Source: Saprospiraceae bacterium
Lineage (GTDB): Bacteria > Bacteroidota > Bacteroidia > Chitinophagales > Saprospiraceae
Assembly (NCBI GenBank): GCA_016709995.1
Contig: JADJLQ010000001.1
Span: forward strand, 282,001 to 346,000
Direction: 5' to 3'
Length of the DNA stretch: 64,000 nucleotides
Of the stretch, positions 40,276 to 50,021 are shown piece by piece. The notes below the pieces were generated by a model that was given only the letters and a program-made list of their open reading frames with translations, did not search any database and had not been told where the DNA came from. A program made the translations under genes and the position numbers. Position 1 is the first letter of the stretch, and every line of letters begins with the position of its first letter.

Positions 40276-42602
40276 TTTCCTTTACAATCTTCACACAATA
40301 GTTTTACATCTGCCAGAAATTGCATTTCCACGGTGATTTCGCCTTCGCCCTGACAGGTTTCACATCTACCTCCTTCGACATTAAAAGAGAAATGTCCCGG
40401 TCCAAATCCTCTGACTTTGGCTAGATGTTGATTGGCAAATAATTTCCTGATAGAGTCATAAGCCTTGACATAGGTGACCGGGTTGGATCGGGATGATTTG
40501 CCGATTGGATTCTGATTGATCATCTCCACCATTTTGATCCTTTTGAGATCACCGGTGAGGGATTCCATACCTAAAAGATGGGGCTCGAGTCCATCCGACA
40601 GATATTGATCTAACGCAGGGTAGAGCAAGTGTTTTAAAAGACTGGTTTTTCCTGACCCGGAGACCCCGGTGATGACGGTGATCGTATTGAGAGGGAATTT
40701 TACTTCCAGATTTTGAAGATTGTGTAAGTGGGCCCCTTTCAGGATGATTTTATCAGTCCACTTTCTTCTCCAGATAGGTACTTCGATTTTTTTGGTGCCT
40801 TGCAGATATTCTGCTGTGAGTCCTTTGGTAGTAGGCTTCATAAAATCGATGTAACTGCCTGCAAAGACTACTTTGCCACCATGAATTCCAGCTTCAGGGC
40901 CGATATCAATGATTTGATCTGCTTGACGGATGATTTCTTCTTCATGCTCGACCACCACGACCGTATTGCCCAGATCTCTGAGTTCTTTGAGCACCTGGAT
41001 CAGTTTGTTAGAATCTACCGGATGCAGCCCTACACTGGGTTCGTCCAGGATATAAAGTGAATTGGTTAGATTGCTGCCTAGCGTCCGTGTGAGATTGATA
41101 CGCTGGGTCTCGCCACCACTCAGAGTAGAAGCCAGCCGTTCTAAAGTGAGGTGAGTCAAGCCCAGTTTACACATCACATCCAATCTTTGGGTGATCTCTC
41201 GTTTGATGCGATTGGCTATGACTTCATCTTGCTTGGAAAATTTCAGCTTATTTATTTTTTCTAATAGCTCATCGATAGGCAGATGAATCAACTCAGGTAG
41301 GGTGGTATCGCTGATTTTGACATAAGATGCTTCTTTGCGCAGTCTGCCTCCGTCGCATTCCGGACAAGTAGTGCGTCCTCTGAATCTGGCTAGCATGACC
41401 CTGTTTTGAATCTTATAAGTCTTTTCTTCGAGCTCTTTAAAATAAGCGTCAATCCCATAGAAATAATCATTGCCCGTCCAAAGCACCTTATATTGTTCTT
41501 TGGTTAGTTTGTTGATCGGTTTGTGGATGGGAAAATCAAATTGGGCAGATTTATTGATGATCTCTTGAAGCCATAGATTTCCTTTTTCGCCATTCCAACA
41601 GGCGATGGCTCCCTCATAGATGGATTTTGATTTATCCGGAATGACTTTGTCCGGATCTATGCCCATCACTCTGCCATAACCCTCACACCTGGGACAGGCT
41701 CCAAATGGATTGTTATAATTGAATAAATGTGGCGTTGGTTCTAAAAAGATGATACCATCCGCTTCGAATCGATTGTTAAAATCAAATTGCTTTTTCAGAT
41801 CGGGGTTGTATAATATAGCATTGCCTTCGCCTTCTGCAAAAGCGGTCGATATTGAATCAGCTATTCGATTCAGGAGTTCTTCATCTTCAGCATCCAGTAC
41901 AAACCGATCGATCAATATAGATATGTCTGCGCCTTTTAACTTCGAGAGTTTGTCTTTTAATGGCCATCCCTTGGCGCTCAATACTTCCTCTATTTGGTAG
42001 AGTTCATCTTTCCTTTTGATTCGACTATAACCTTTCTGGAGCAGAAAATTGAGCTCCTGGGTAAGTGTACGATCATCATATTTCGTTGGTAAGGGTATCA
42101 ATAAATACAACCTGGTGCCACTCTTCATTTTTTTGACATGATCGACCACATCTTTTACTTCATGTCTTTTGACGATTTCTCCTGAAACAGGGCTGTAGGT
42201 TTTTCCAATCCTGGCATACAACAATCTTAAAAAATCAAATATTTCTGTCATTGACCCTACCGTGGATCGGGCATTGCTGGTGCTTACTTTCTGTTCGATG
42301 GCGATGGCCGGGCAGATGCCTTTAATATAGTCGACATCCGGCTTTTTCATGCGCATGAGAAACTGACGGGCATAGGAAGAGAGACTTTCGACATATCTAC
42401 GCTGACCTTCCGCGTATAAGGTATCCATTATGAGGGACGACTTGCCTGATCCTGAAACCCCGGTGACCAGGATCATTTTTCGCTTAGGAATCCAGACATC
42501 AATATTCTGTAAATTATTGGACCGTGCTCCTTTAATGAATATAGATCGTCTTGTATCTTGTTGTTCTGAGATTGAAATAGATGGTGCCAAAGAGGTAAGC
42601 AT
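40209..42602 (-). CDS. uvrA: UvrA excinuclease ABC subunit A, N-terminal and central part
   Basis: DNA damage sensor of nucleotide excision repair. This frame holds the first ABC domain (Walker A G-V-S-G-S-G-K-S-S near residue 48), zinc-finger cysteines (C-P-R-C-E-G, C-P-E-C-D-G), the first signature L-S-G-G-E-T-Q-R, and the second Walker A G-V-S-G-S-G-K-T-S with C-E-T-C-Q-G-E-G and C-E-D-C-K-G-K. After the last cysteines the frame runs into unrelated residues and stops at 40209, 66 bases beyond the shift. One missing base in an A run (minus strand) explains this. UvrA is normally essential for excision repair, so sequence error is likely. Confidence 0.93.
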   Translation of the reverse strand: MLTSLAPSISISEQQDTRRSIFIKGARSNNLQNIDVWIPKRKMILVTGVSGSGKSSLIMDTLYAEGQRRYVESLSSYARQFLMRMKKPDVDYIKGICPAIAIEQKVSTSNARSTVGSMTEIFDFLRLLYARIGKTYSPVSGEIVKRHEVKDVVDHVKKMKSGTRLYLLIPLPTKYDDRTLTQELNFLLQKGYSRIKRKDELYQIEEVLSAKGWPLKDKLSKLKGADISILIDRFVLDAEDEELLNRIADSISTAFAEGEGNAILYNPDLKKQFDFNNRFEADGIIFLEPTPHLFNYNNPFGACPRCEGYGRVMGIDPDKVIPDKSKSIYEGAIACWNGEKGNLWLQEIINKSAQFDFPIHKPINKLTKEQYKVLWTGNDYFYGIDAYFKELEEKTYKIQNRVMLARFRGRTTCPECDGGRLRKEASYVKISDTTLPELIHLPIDELLEKINKLKFSKQDEVIANRIKREITQRLDVMCKLGLTHLTLERLASTLSGGETQRINLTRTLGSNLTNSLYILDEPSVGLHPVDSNKLIQVLKELRDLGNTVVVVEHEEEIIRQADQIIDIGPEAGIHGGKVVFAGSYIDFMKPTTKGLTAEYLQGTKKIEVPIWRRKWTDKIILKGAHLHNLQNLEVKFPLNTITVITGVSGSGKTSLLKHLLYPALDQYLSDGLEPHLLGMESLTGDLKRIKMVEMINQNPIGKSSRSNPVTYVKAYDSIRKLFANQHLAKVRGFGPGHFSFNVEGGRCETCQGEGEITVEMQFLADVKLLCEDCKGKGLNQKSWRSNTKKNPCLISWT

Positions 42603-42766
42603 ACTTTAAAGATCCAAAGATACATAGGATGCAGGATTGAAGATCCCTATCAGGAGTATTTGGTCAATAAGATTCACTTTTAAGACTCTTCTCTAACAAT
42701 CCAGTATAAATTATTATAATATAATGTTAAAAAGCATGTATTGGAGTAATATTTATAGACACAATG

Positions 42767-42796
42767 TTTGGTAATTTCAATTTTGGTGTATATTTG
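42767..42796 (+). promoter_or_regulatory. Bacteroidota-type promoter of the ECF sigma factor gene
   Basis: TTTG (42767-42770), 18 bases, then TATATTTG (42789-42796): both elements match exactly. The leader to the ATG at 42887 would be about 86 bases. Confidence 0.6.
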
Positions 42797-42886
42797 GCCT
42801 TATTAAATAATTAAACTTTTCTCGCCTATCGACTCATAACTTCTACACTATAATTTAATTTACGAACCAAAAAAAAATTTATAGTT

Positions 42887-43468
42887 ATGCAAGTTATGCT
42901 GCTCTCTGATCAGGATTTAATCCTAAATTATTTAAATGGTGATGAACGTGCTTTTGAAACTCTATTGACGAGGCACAAAACCAAAATCTACACTTCTATT
43001 TATCTGTTTACGCGTGACTCCGAAGTTGCCGAAGATATTTTTCAGGAAGTCTTCATCAAAATCATTGATACATTGCGCAAAGGCAAGTACAACCATGAAG
43101 GTAAGTTTCTCCAATGGGCCATGAGGATAGCATATAATATGTGTGTAGATCAGTTTCGAAAATCTAAACGCAATGCCCAGGTCTCGATGGGAGAGAACTT
43201 TGATGTTTTCACAGTGATCCCAACTGGTGATGACAATATGGAGCAGTTTCTGATCAAGGATCAGGGAACCCGCAGGATCCAGTCTTTGGTTGACCAGTTG
43301 CCGGCAGAACAGCGAGAGGTCGTTATTCTCAGGCATTACGCAGACATGAGTTTTAAAGAAATATCCCTGCTCACCAGGGTGAGTATCAATACTGCGCTAG
43401 GTCGCATGCGATACGCCTTGATCAATCTTCGTCGTATGATGGAGGAAAAGGTAGAAGTAACTTACTAA
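42887..43468 (+). CDS. ECF-type RNA polymerase sigma factor
   Basis: A 193-aa sigma-70 family factor of the extracytoplasmic-function type. Region 2 (about 14-90) includes D-E-R-A-F-E-T-L-L, E-D-I-F-Q-E-V-F-I-K and W-A-M-R-I-A-Y-N-M-C-V-D. Region 4 (about 135-185) has L-P-A-E-Q-R-E-V-V-I-L-R-H-Y and an S-F-K-E-I-S helix-turn-helix. No anti-sigma gene follows: the next gene converges from the other strand with a three-base gap. Its target genes are unknown. Confidence 0.93.
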   Translation: MQVMLLSDQDLILNYLNGDERAFETLLTRHKTKIYTSIYLFTRDSEVAEDIFQEVFIKIIDTLRKGKYNHEGKFLQWAMRIAYNMCVDQFRKSKRNAQVSMGENFDVFTVIPTGDDNMEQFLIKDQGTRRIQSLVDQLPAEQREVVILRHYADMSFKEISLLTRVSINTALGRMRYALINLRRMMEEKVEVTY

Positions 43469-43471
43469 TAG

Positions 43472-43819
43472 TTACAAGTGCAGCCTGGCCTTCCTGGCAA
43501 GTAAAACTTCTTTTGATTCTACCCGATCATCGTCGGGTATACAACAATCCACAGGACATACTGCTGCACACTGAGGTTCCTCGTGAAAGCCTACACATTC
43601 TGTACATTTATCAGGGACTATGTAATAATAATCGGGTTCTACTGGTTTGTTTTTGGCTCCTGCATCCACGATGGTGCCATCTTCCAGTGTGTAAGTGCCT
43701 GTCACTGTATTGCCATCATTGATAGCCCACTCGATACCGCCTTCATATATTGCATTATTTGGACACTCTGGTTCGCAGGCTCCACAGTTAATGCATTCAT
43801 TCGTTATTCTTATTGCCAT
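43472..43819 (-). CDS. 2[4Fe-4S] ferredoxin
   Basis: A 115-aa Alvin-type ferredoxin, an electron carrier in the cytosol. The first cluster motif is C9-x2-C12-x2-C15-x3-C19-P. The second is C72-x2-C75-x8-C84-x3-C88-P, with the typical longer eight-residue gap. A roughly 30-residue insert (about 32-62) separates the halves. It is a single gene with its own promoter and converges on the sigma factor gene. Confidence 0.95.
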   Translation of the reverse strand: MAIRITNECINCGACEPECPNNAIYEGGIEWAINDGNTVTGTYTLEDGTIVDAGAKNKPVEPDYYYIVPDKCTECVGFHEEPQCAAVCPVDCCIPDDDRVESKEVLLARKARLHL

Positions 43820-43865
43820 AAATTTTTCATCCTTAAAACAAGGTCAACACTCTATAAGTTCACTA

Positions 43866-43873
43866 CAAAGATA
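43866..43873 (-). promoter_or_regulatory. Bacteroidota -7 element of the ferredoxin gene
   Basis: The minus strand reads TATCTTTG, an exact TAnnTTTG match 46 bases before the ferredoxin ATG. No clear -33 element was seen. Confidence 0.5.
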
Positions 43874-43929
43874 TGATTTATAAAGAGAGGACCATTGGGT
43901 AGCTAGTACTTATTTAGTAATTTGGCGCC

Positions 43930-44592
43930 ATGGGGAAGAGGGACCTAAAAGAGGTAATTATACTTAATGCCGCCGAAAAAATATTTGAGGAGGTAGGCTT
44001 TGTCAATGCGAAAATGGACGATATCGCCCGAGAAGCAAGTATGAGCAAAGGGAGTATTTATTTTTACTTTCAAAGCAAAGAGAATCTCTACATGGCCATC
44101 ACTTACCGCGGCATGCAAAAACTGAATGATTTCATGTATACCAGCCTGGCCAATCATAAAGACGATAATGGGTCCAAATGTGTCATCGGCTTGCTGGAGA
44201 CTTATATAGATTTTGCGGAGGATTTCCCTTTATATATTGAGTGCCTGTTGGACTTTATGGCGATTAACCGTGCCTCTTCTTCGGGGCAGGACGCTGCCAA
44301 AATGACTGAAGCTATGAAATCAAGTATCTATTATCAAAAGATCTCGGATATTCAGAATGTGCCTATATCTTTGGCTATCAAGGAAATAGAAAAAGGTAAA
44401 CGAGATGGTAGTGTGCTAAATCCTAATAAGCCTGAATTGCTTTTTATCACCGCCTGGTCTACAATAGTCGGTTATCTCAAATTGACCACTGCTTCAGGAA
44501 AACACCGATCTACTTTGCACACCATCAACAAATTAGAATGGAAAAAATACGTGCTGCAACTCATGAGAAATCAGCTTGAGAGCAGAGTTTGA
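43930..44592 (+). CDS. TetR/AcrR family transcriptional regulator
   Basis: A 220-aa regulator with an N-terminal TetR helix-turn-helix (about 8-55: A-A-E-K-I-F-E-E-V-G-F, M-D-D-I-A-R-E-A-S-M-S-K-G-S-I-Y-F-Y-F). The C-terminal ligand domain is variable. It is divergent from the ferredoxin gene and convergent with the acyl-CoA dehydrogenase unit. TetR regulators near acyl-CoA dehydrogenases often control fatty acid degradation, but that link is only suggested here. Confidence 0.9.
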   Translation: MGKRDLKEVIILNAAEKIFEEVGFVNAKMDDIAREASMSKGSIYFYFQSKENLYMAITYRGMQKLNDFMYTSLANHKDDNGSKCVIGLLETYIDFAEDFPLYIECLLDFMAINRASSSGQDAAKMTEAMKSSIYYQKISDIQNVPISLAIKEIEKGKRDGSVLNPNKPELLFITAWSTIVGYLKLTTASGKHRSTLHTINKLEWKKYVLQLMRNQLESRV

Positions 44593-44619
44593 TCCGGTCT
44601 TGTGCTGAATCTACTTTAG

Positions 44620-44751
44620 TCAGTCTATCAGAATAAAATCGTCCAGCTCTACACTTTCAAAATCATTTACTTTTTCTTCGACCCAAAGCATCAGCCAATG
44701 ATCTGCAGCTGGTTCTATATGGGTGTTTTCGTCTAGTGAATATTCGTTCAT
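44620..44751 (-). CDS. Small acidic ORF (43 aa) behind the acyl-CoA dehydrogenase gene
   Basis: A 43-codon frame with an ATG at 44751, 13 bases after the acyl-CoA dehydrogenase stop and on the same strand. It is strongly acidic, with W-L-M-L-W-V-E-E-K-V as a possible amphipathic helix and an ending E-L-D-D-F-I-L-I-D. No family is recognised. Tight placement, no rare features and a typical codon pattern suggest a real small gene, perhaps a partner or leader of the dehydrogenase unit. Confidence 0.5.
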   Translation of the reverse strand: MNEYSLDENTHIEPAADHWLMLWVEEKVNDFESVELDDFILID

Positions 44752-44764
44752 GGTGATATAATTT

Positions 44765-46594
44765 TTATATAATTTGAATGGGATATTGATTGGCTGTGAG
44801 CATAAAATCTGCTATAAATCTTCTATATTCTTTAACATTGACCAGAGGATATTTAGTAAATCTTTTAACCCCCATAGCAAGTGTTTTGAGTAAATCTCCT
44901 TCGCAAAAACTGGACAAAGCGTCCAATGCATTTTTGGTCATTCTTGCATTCATATCATGGAATACAATTTTGACCACAGACATTTGGAGGTCTTTGAGCT
45001 CTGGTTTTATGCCTAATTGATCTTGTTTTTCAATTCGCAACAGCAGTGATTCTGCATTGAGCATATCGATGAGCATATCACTGCAATTGGTCAGGATCTC
45101 TTGCTCCTCCTGCAACTGAAGCTTGCCATCCATCTGTGATTTGACAGCAGCACCTGCCACCAACAACGCGAGTTTTTTGTATTCTTTAAGTGAATTTTTC
45201 TCTTCGCCCAAAGGGCCAGATGGCCTTTCCATAGATGGCATGCTGGTAAGTTCTTTCTGTACAGCCCAGGCTGCATCGGTCAGGTTGATATGGCCTTTCA
45301 TGGCTCTTTTGATGAGCATATCAAAGATCAATAATCGATTGATTTCATTGGTGCCTTCATAGATCCTATTGATCCGGGCATCCCGGTAGGCGCTGGCGAC
45401 ACGATTTTCTTCGGAGAATCCGATACCACCATGTATTTGAACCGCTTCATCAACTACATAGTCCAATACTTCAGAAGCATTGACCTTGAGTACGGAACAT
45501 TCGATCGCATATTCTTCAGCGGCAATAAGCTTTGCTTCAGAAGGTGATTTTCCTTCTCCGATCAAAGATTCTATTTTCTCCTGCATCATATTGGACACCC
45601 GATACATCGTAGACTCTGCCATATAGGTTCGAATGAACTGTTCGGCGAGCTTATATTTTATGGCACCAAATTCTCCTATCTTTTTGCCAAATTGCACTCG
45701 TTCGTTAGCATATTGTACACTTTTCGTGATCAGAGATTTTGCTCCACCGATACAGAAAGCACCTAATTTAAATCGACCGATGTTGAGGGCATTGAAGGCT
45801 ATTTTATGTCCCTTGCCTACCTCACCTAACAGAGCTGATCTGGGGATCACAACATTTTCGAAAAATACCTGGCGGGTAGAGGATCCTTTAATTCCCATTT
45901 TTTTCTCTTCTTCCCCGAGCGTGAGTCCTTTGAGTCCGGCATCTACCAAAAAACAAGAAAATCCTCCTTTCCCATCAGGCCATTCGGACCCGTGCACTTG
46001 AGCAAATACAATAAATAAATCAGCCCAACCTGCATTAGAGATCCACATTTTCTGACCATTGAGACTGAAATGTTGTCCATCAGCACTTAAATCAGCCCGG
46101 GTCTTGGCAGCTAGCGCATCCGATCCTGATCCTGGTTCGGTAAGGCAATAACTGGCTATCTTTTCGCCAGTGATTAATGCTGGTAAATAATGACTTCTTT
46201 GTGCTTCTGTGCCAAAATAAAGGATTGGAAGCATGCCAATACCCGTGTGTGCAGCAAAAGTTGTGGAGAAAGAACCCATGGGGCCTAAAATATCAGTTAC
46301 TAACGTATTGGTATTGGTGTCTAAATCACTGCCTCCATATATTTCAGGCATATGAATTCCGAGAAAGCCTAACTCCCCAATTTTGATCATAAGGCTTTTT
46401 GAAAGGCCTTCTTCTTGTACTTCAATTCGGGCTGCGACAGGATTAATTTCATTCTCTAAAAAATCCTGAGCAGCTTTGGCGACCATGAGTGATTCCTCTC
46501 CAAATTGTTCAGGGATAAAAGTCTGACCATATTCGGCATCTTTTACTAGAAATTCTCCACCTTTTAAGGGTATAGATTGAACATCAGTTTGCAT
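44765..46594 (-). CDS. Acyl-CoA dehydrogenase
   Basis: FAD enzyme of fatty-acid beta-oxidation (609 aa), longer than the usual ~390 aa because of a C-terminal helical extension (about 440-609), as in VLCAD-like bacterial forms. Landmarks are S-Y-C-L-T-E-P-G-S-G-S-D-A (substrate and FAD loop), W-I-S-N-A, Q-I-H-G-G-I-G-F and the Y-E-G-T-N-E-I-N-R segment that holds the catalytic Glu in this group. It has its own promoter. The chain-length preference is unknown. Confidence 0.95.
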   Translation of the reverse strand: MQTDVQSIPLKGGEFLVKDAEYGQTFIPEQFGEESLMVAKAAQDFLENEINPVAARIEVQEEGLSKSLMIKIGELGFLGIHMPEIYGGSDLDTNTNTLVTDILGPMGSFSTTFAAHTGIGMLPILYFGTEAQRSHYLPALITGEKIASYCLTEPGSGSDALAAKTRADLSADGQHFSLNGQKMWISNAGWADLFIVFAQVHGSEWPDGKGGFSCFLVDAGLKGLTLGEEEKKMGIKGSSTRQVFFENVVIPRSALLGEVGKGHKIAFNALNIGRFKLGAFCIGGAKSLITKSVQYANERVQFGKKIGEFGAIKYKLAEQFIRTYMAESTMYRVSNMMQEKIESLIGEGKSPSEAKLIAAEEYAIECSVLKVNASEVLDYVVDEAVQIHGGIGFSEENRVASAYRDARINRIYEGTNEINRLLIFDMLIKRAMKGHINLTDAAWAVQKELTSMPSMERPSGPLGEEKNSLKEYKKLALLVAGAAVKSQMDGKLQLQEEQEILTNCSDMLIDMLNAESLLLRIEKQDQLGIKPELKDLQMSVVKIVFHDMNARMTKNALDALSSFCEGDLLKTLAMGVKRFTKYPLVNVKEYRRFIADFMLTANQYPIQII

Positions 46595-46620
46595 ACATTA
46601 AAGGTTTTTGCTATTTGACT

Positions 46621-46628
46621 CAAAGTTA
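46621..46628 (-). promoter_or_regulatory. Bacteroidota -7 element of the acyl-CoA dehydrogenase gene
   Basis: The minus strand reads TAACTTTG, an exact TAnnTTTG match 26 bases before the ATG. TTG at 46645-46647 (minus) may act as a -33 element at 16-base spacing. Confidence 0.5.
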
Positions 46629-46831
46629 AGTAATTTGTATTTGCCAATCAATACTGTTTGCGTTAAATTAACAATTCTTTCATTTTTACCTTCAATTTTG
46701 CTTGTCTGGGAGCTTCTAATTATTGACTAACAGTCAGAAAAATTTAAAAAATGGCTATCTGTATTAAATTTATATGAAGAATGGAGATTCTCTTCAAATC
46801 TTTCTTAAATTGACCTGAAAATCAAATCTGT

Positions 46832-49800
46832 ATGAAAAGACTTGTGATATCTGTTGGCATCATGTTGATGTTGAGCTCCATCATTTTTGCTCAAAAGAAA
46901 AAAGCAACAGTGGCTAAAACTTCGATAGTGACTAATCCTGTTATTACTACCCCAAAAATCAATGACAAGGATTTTAACGCACTCACCTGGCGCAATATTG
47001 GACCTTATAGAGGAGGCAGGTCGACTGCCATTTGTGGGGTGCCTGATCAAATCTATACCTTTTATATGGGCTCTACCGGAGGTGGGGTTTGGAAAACTAT
47101 CGATGGAGGCAATAAATGGAACAATATATCTGATGGATATTTTAATACCGGCTCAGTGGGAGCTATCCAGGTAGCCTGGTCAGATCCCAATGTTGTAGTG
47201 GTAGGTATGGGTGAAGCTCCGGTACGAGGGGTCATGACATCGCATGGTGATGGGGTCTATAAATCTACCGATGCTGGCGTGACATGGAATCATATAGGAT
47301 TAAAAAATGTACGACAAATCTCCAAAATCCGTATCCATCCTGAAGATCCCAATATTATGTATGTGGGTGCCCAGGGCAGTCCTTATCAACCTACCGCTGA
47401 CCGGGGGGTATTCAGAACAAAAGATGGTGGCAAAACCTGGGAAAAAGTCCTCTTTGTAGATGAAAATAGCGGAGTTAGTGATTTGAGCATGGATATGAAA
47501 AATCCAAGGGTCCTCTATGCAGCATTCTGGGATCACCAGCGACTACCCTGGTACGTACGCAGTGGGGGAAAAGGGAGTAGTATTTGGAAATCAACCGATG
47601 GGGGAGATACCTGGAAAAAACTGAGCAATGGATTACCTACCGCTCTTATGGGTAAAATCGGAATTTCAGTATCTATGGCCAACCCCCAAAGAGTTTATGC
47701 TATAATAGAATCTGATGAGGGCGGGTTATTCCGATCTGAAGATGGTGGCAATACTTTTGCATTGATCAATGGCGATAGGATGCTGAGGGCGAGAGCCTGG
47801 TATTATATGCATGTATTCGCTGATCCTCAGAATGCAGATCGGGTCGTCGTCTTGAATGCACCTTATATGGAATCGACCGATGGAGGGCGCACGTTTAAAA
47901 ATGTACAGGTACCTCATGGGGATAATCATGACCTGTGGATCAATCCAAATAATAATATGATCATGGCCAACTCCAATGATGGTGGGGCAAATGTCACTTA
48001 TAATGGCGGATTAAACTGGAGCGATCAAGACAATCAGCCAACTGCCCAGTTTTACAGGGTGATCGCTGACAACAGATTCCCCTATTGGGTGTATGGAGGC
48101 CAGCAAGACAATAGCGCAGTCGCAGTCATGAGCAGAACCTCCGGCCCAGGTATTTCGGGCAAAGATTTTATCAATATATCCGGATGTGAAAGTGCTTGGC
48201 CGGCATTCGATCCTAATAATCCCAGGTATATCTATTCCGGGTGTTACCAGGGTATAATTGAAGAGTTTGATTGGGAGACTCGGGAATCCAAGGATGTCAT
48301 GGCATACTCTTTCCTTGGTCTTGGAGCCAATGCAGGGGATAATAAATATCGATTTAATTGGAATGCCCCTATCCTGGTCTCTAAGTTTAATCCCAATGTG
48401 ATATATCATGGAGGCAATAAAGTGCTCAAGTCCGAAAACAGAGGCATCAACTGGGTAGAATTAAGTGGTGATCTTACAAGAAATGAAATATCCAAACAAG
48501 GCAAAGGGGGAGGTCCGATAACGAATGAATCAGCTGGGGGTGAAAATTATAATACACTCGCTTGTATGACCGAGTCAGGATCAGATGCCAATGTACTATG
48601 GACAGGGTCTGATTGTGGATTGGTGCATATGACCAGAGACGGGGGCAAGACATGGATCAATGTCACTCCTGCTGATATGAAGGAAGGGCTGGTCAATAGT
48701 ATTGAAGTATCTCCTCATGATCCGGCCAAAGCCTATGTGGCCTTTAGCCGATATAAGTTTAATGATTTTACACCTCATATTTATGTAACGACAGATTATG
48801 GTAAATCCTGGACTCAAAAAGTCAAAGGATTGGAGCCAGAGGCGCATGTGAAGGTAGTGAGAGAAGACCCAGTTAGAAAAGATTTGCTGTATGCAGGTAC
48901 TGAGACAGGATTTTATATTTCTTTCAATGGTGGTGATGATTGGCAGAAGTTCCAACTAAATCTGCCGATCGTACCGATCACAGATTTGATGGTTCATCAA
49001 GGTGATTTATTGGCTTCAACTCAAGGCAGGGCATTTTGGATACTGGATGATTTAAAACCTTTACAAGATTATAAGCCTGAGGATAAATCAAAAAAATTGA
49101 TCGTTTATCAACCGGAGATTCCGATCCGGTTTGGCAGTGACGGTGGCGGCCCGGCAAGGGGGGCGGTCATATTGGGGACGAATCCTCCATCTGGTGCGGT
49201 GATTTACTATTCGCTCAATATCTCAGATACCTCAGAACATGTATCTGTAGAGATCAGTGACATAAATGGAAAGGTTATCCGAACCTTTGGCTCACAAGAA
49301 AAATTAGCCGCAAAAAAAGCAACCAGGGATACTAATCTCAATAAAATAGTCTGGGATTTTCGCACAGAGCCACAATCATTGCCGGACGGATTGATGGTGT
49401 TAGGAGGCAACAATAGTTATCGGGTAGCTCCTGGCACCTACCAGGTCAAAGTAACTTATGGGAAAGAATCAGAAACCAAACAATTTGAGTTAAAAAATGA
49501 TCCCAGGCGAAGTACTACCGCTGAACAATTTGCTGATCAACAGAATATTTTAAATGAATTGAAAACCTCGATCGACGATATCTATGATCAGGTCAAAAGG
49601 ATGAGATATATTAAGGAGCAAGTCAATGCTTATACTAAAAGAGGTGATGGTGATCAAAAAGAGATCAAAGAAAAAGCAGCATCAATCACTAAGCTTATCG
49701 ATAGCCTCGAAAACAAAATGGTCCAGTCAAAATCAAAGACTTTTCAGGATGTTGTGAATTTTGAAAATCAACTGGATGCCAAGCTCAAGCATGTGATGGA

Positions 49801-50005
49801 TCTTATCGACGAAGCTGCCCCTCCGATCACTCAGGGACAGAAATCCAGGTCCATGGATCTGATCAAAGAATGGGTAGATACCAAACAGTCAGTAAACAAA
49901 TTGATCCAGGACGATGTCAAATCATTAAATGAGTTGATCGAGAAAAATAAAGTCCCTTTCATTTCTACCGAGCGAAAAGTGGAGAAACCTGTGAGTAAAA
50001 GTTGA
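46832..50005 (+). CDS. Sortilin/VPS10-like secreted propeller protein
   Basis: A large (1057 aa) exported protein: signal peptide (1-20), then one or two beta propellers built of Asp-box repeats. At least eight can be read, such as K-T-I-D-G-G-N-K-W, K-S-T-D-A-G-V-T-W, R-T-K-D-G-G-K-T-W, K-S-T-D-G-G-D-T-W, T-R-D-G-G-K-T-W. A beta-sandwich region follows (about 770-890), then a C-terminal helical part (about 895-1045) rich in Lys, Glu and Gln. Family members in Bacteroidota are annotated as glycosyl hydrolases or VPS10 proteins but lack proven activity. It begins a five-gene co-directional run. Confidence 0.82.
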   Translation: MKRLVISVGIMLMLSSIIFAQKKKATVAKTSIVTNPVITTPKINDKDFNALTWRNIGPYRGGRSTAICGVPDQIYTFYMGSTGGGVWKTIDGGNKWNNISDGYFNTGSVGAIQVAWSDPNVVVVGMGEAPVRGVMTSHGDGVYKSTDAGVTWNHIGLKNVRQISKIRIHPEDPNIMYVGAQGSPYQPTADRGVFRTKDGGKTWEKVLFVDENSGVSDLSMDMKNPRVLYAAFWDHQRLPWYVRSGGKGSSIWKSTDGGDTWKKLSNGLPTALMGKIGISVSMANPQRVYAIIESDEGGLFRSEDGGNTFALINGDRMLRARAWYYMHVFADPQNADRVVVLNAPYMESTDGGRTFKNVQVPHGDNHDLWINPNNNMIMANSNDGGANVTYNGGLNWSDQDNQPTAQFYRVIADNRFPYWVYGGQQDNSAVAVMSRTSGPGISGKDFINISGCESAWPAFDPNNPRYIYSGCYQGIIEEFDWETRESKDVMAYSFLGLGANAGDNKYRFNWNAPILVSKFNPNVIYHGGNKVLKSENRGINWVELSGDLTRNEISKQGKGGGPITNESAGGENYNTLACMTESGSDANVLWTGSDCGLVHMTRDGGKTWINVTPADMKEGLVNSIEVSPHDPAKAYVAFSRYKFNDFTPHIYVTTDYGKSWTQKVKGLEPEAHVKVVREDPVRKDLLYAGTETGFYISFNGGDDWQKFQLNLPIVPITDLMVHQGDLLASTQGRAFWILDDLKPLQDYKPEDKSKKLIVYQPEIPIRFGSDGGGPARGAVILGTNPPSGAVIYYSLNISDTSEHVSVEISDINGKVIRTFGSQEKLAAKKATRDTNLNKIVWDFRTEPQSLPDGLMVLGGNNSYRVAPGTYQVKVTYGKESETKQFELKNDPRRSTTAEQFADQQNILNELKTSIDDIYDQVKRMRYIKEQVNAYTKRGDGDQKEIKEKAASITKLIDSLENKMVQSKSKTFQDVVNFENQLDAKLKHVMDLIDEAAPPITQGQKSRSMDLIKEWVDTKQSVNKLIQDDVKSLNELIEKNKVPFISTERKVEKPVSKS

Positions 50006-50021
50006 TGGATTTAAAAACACC

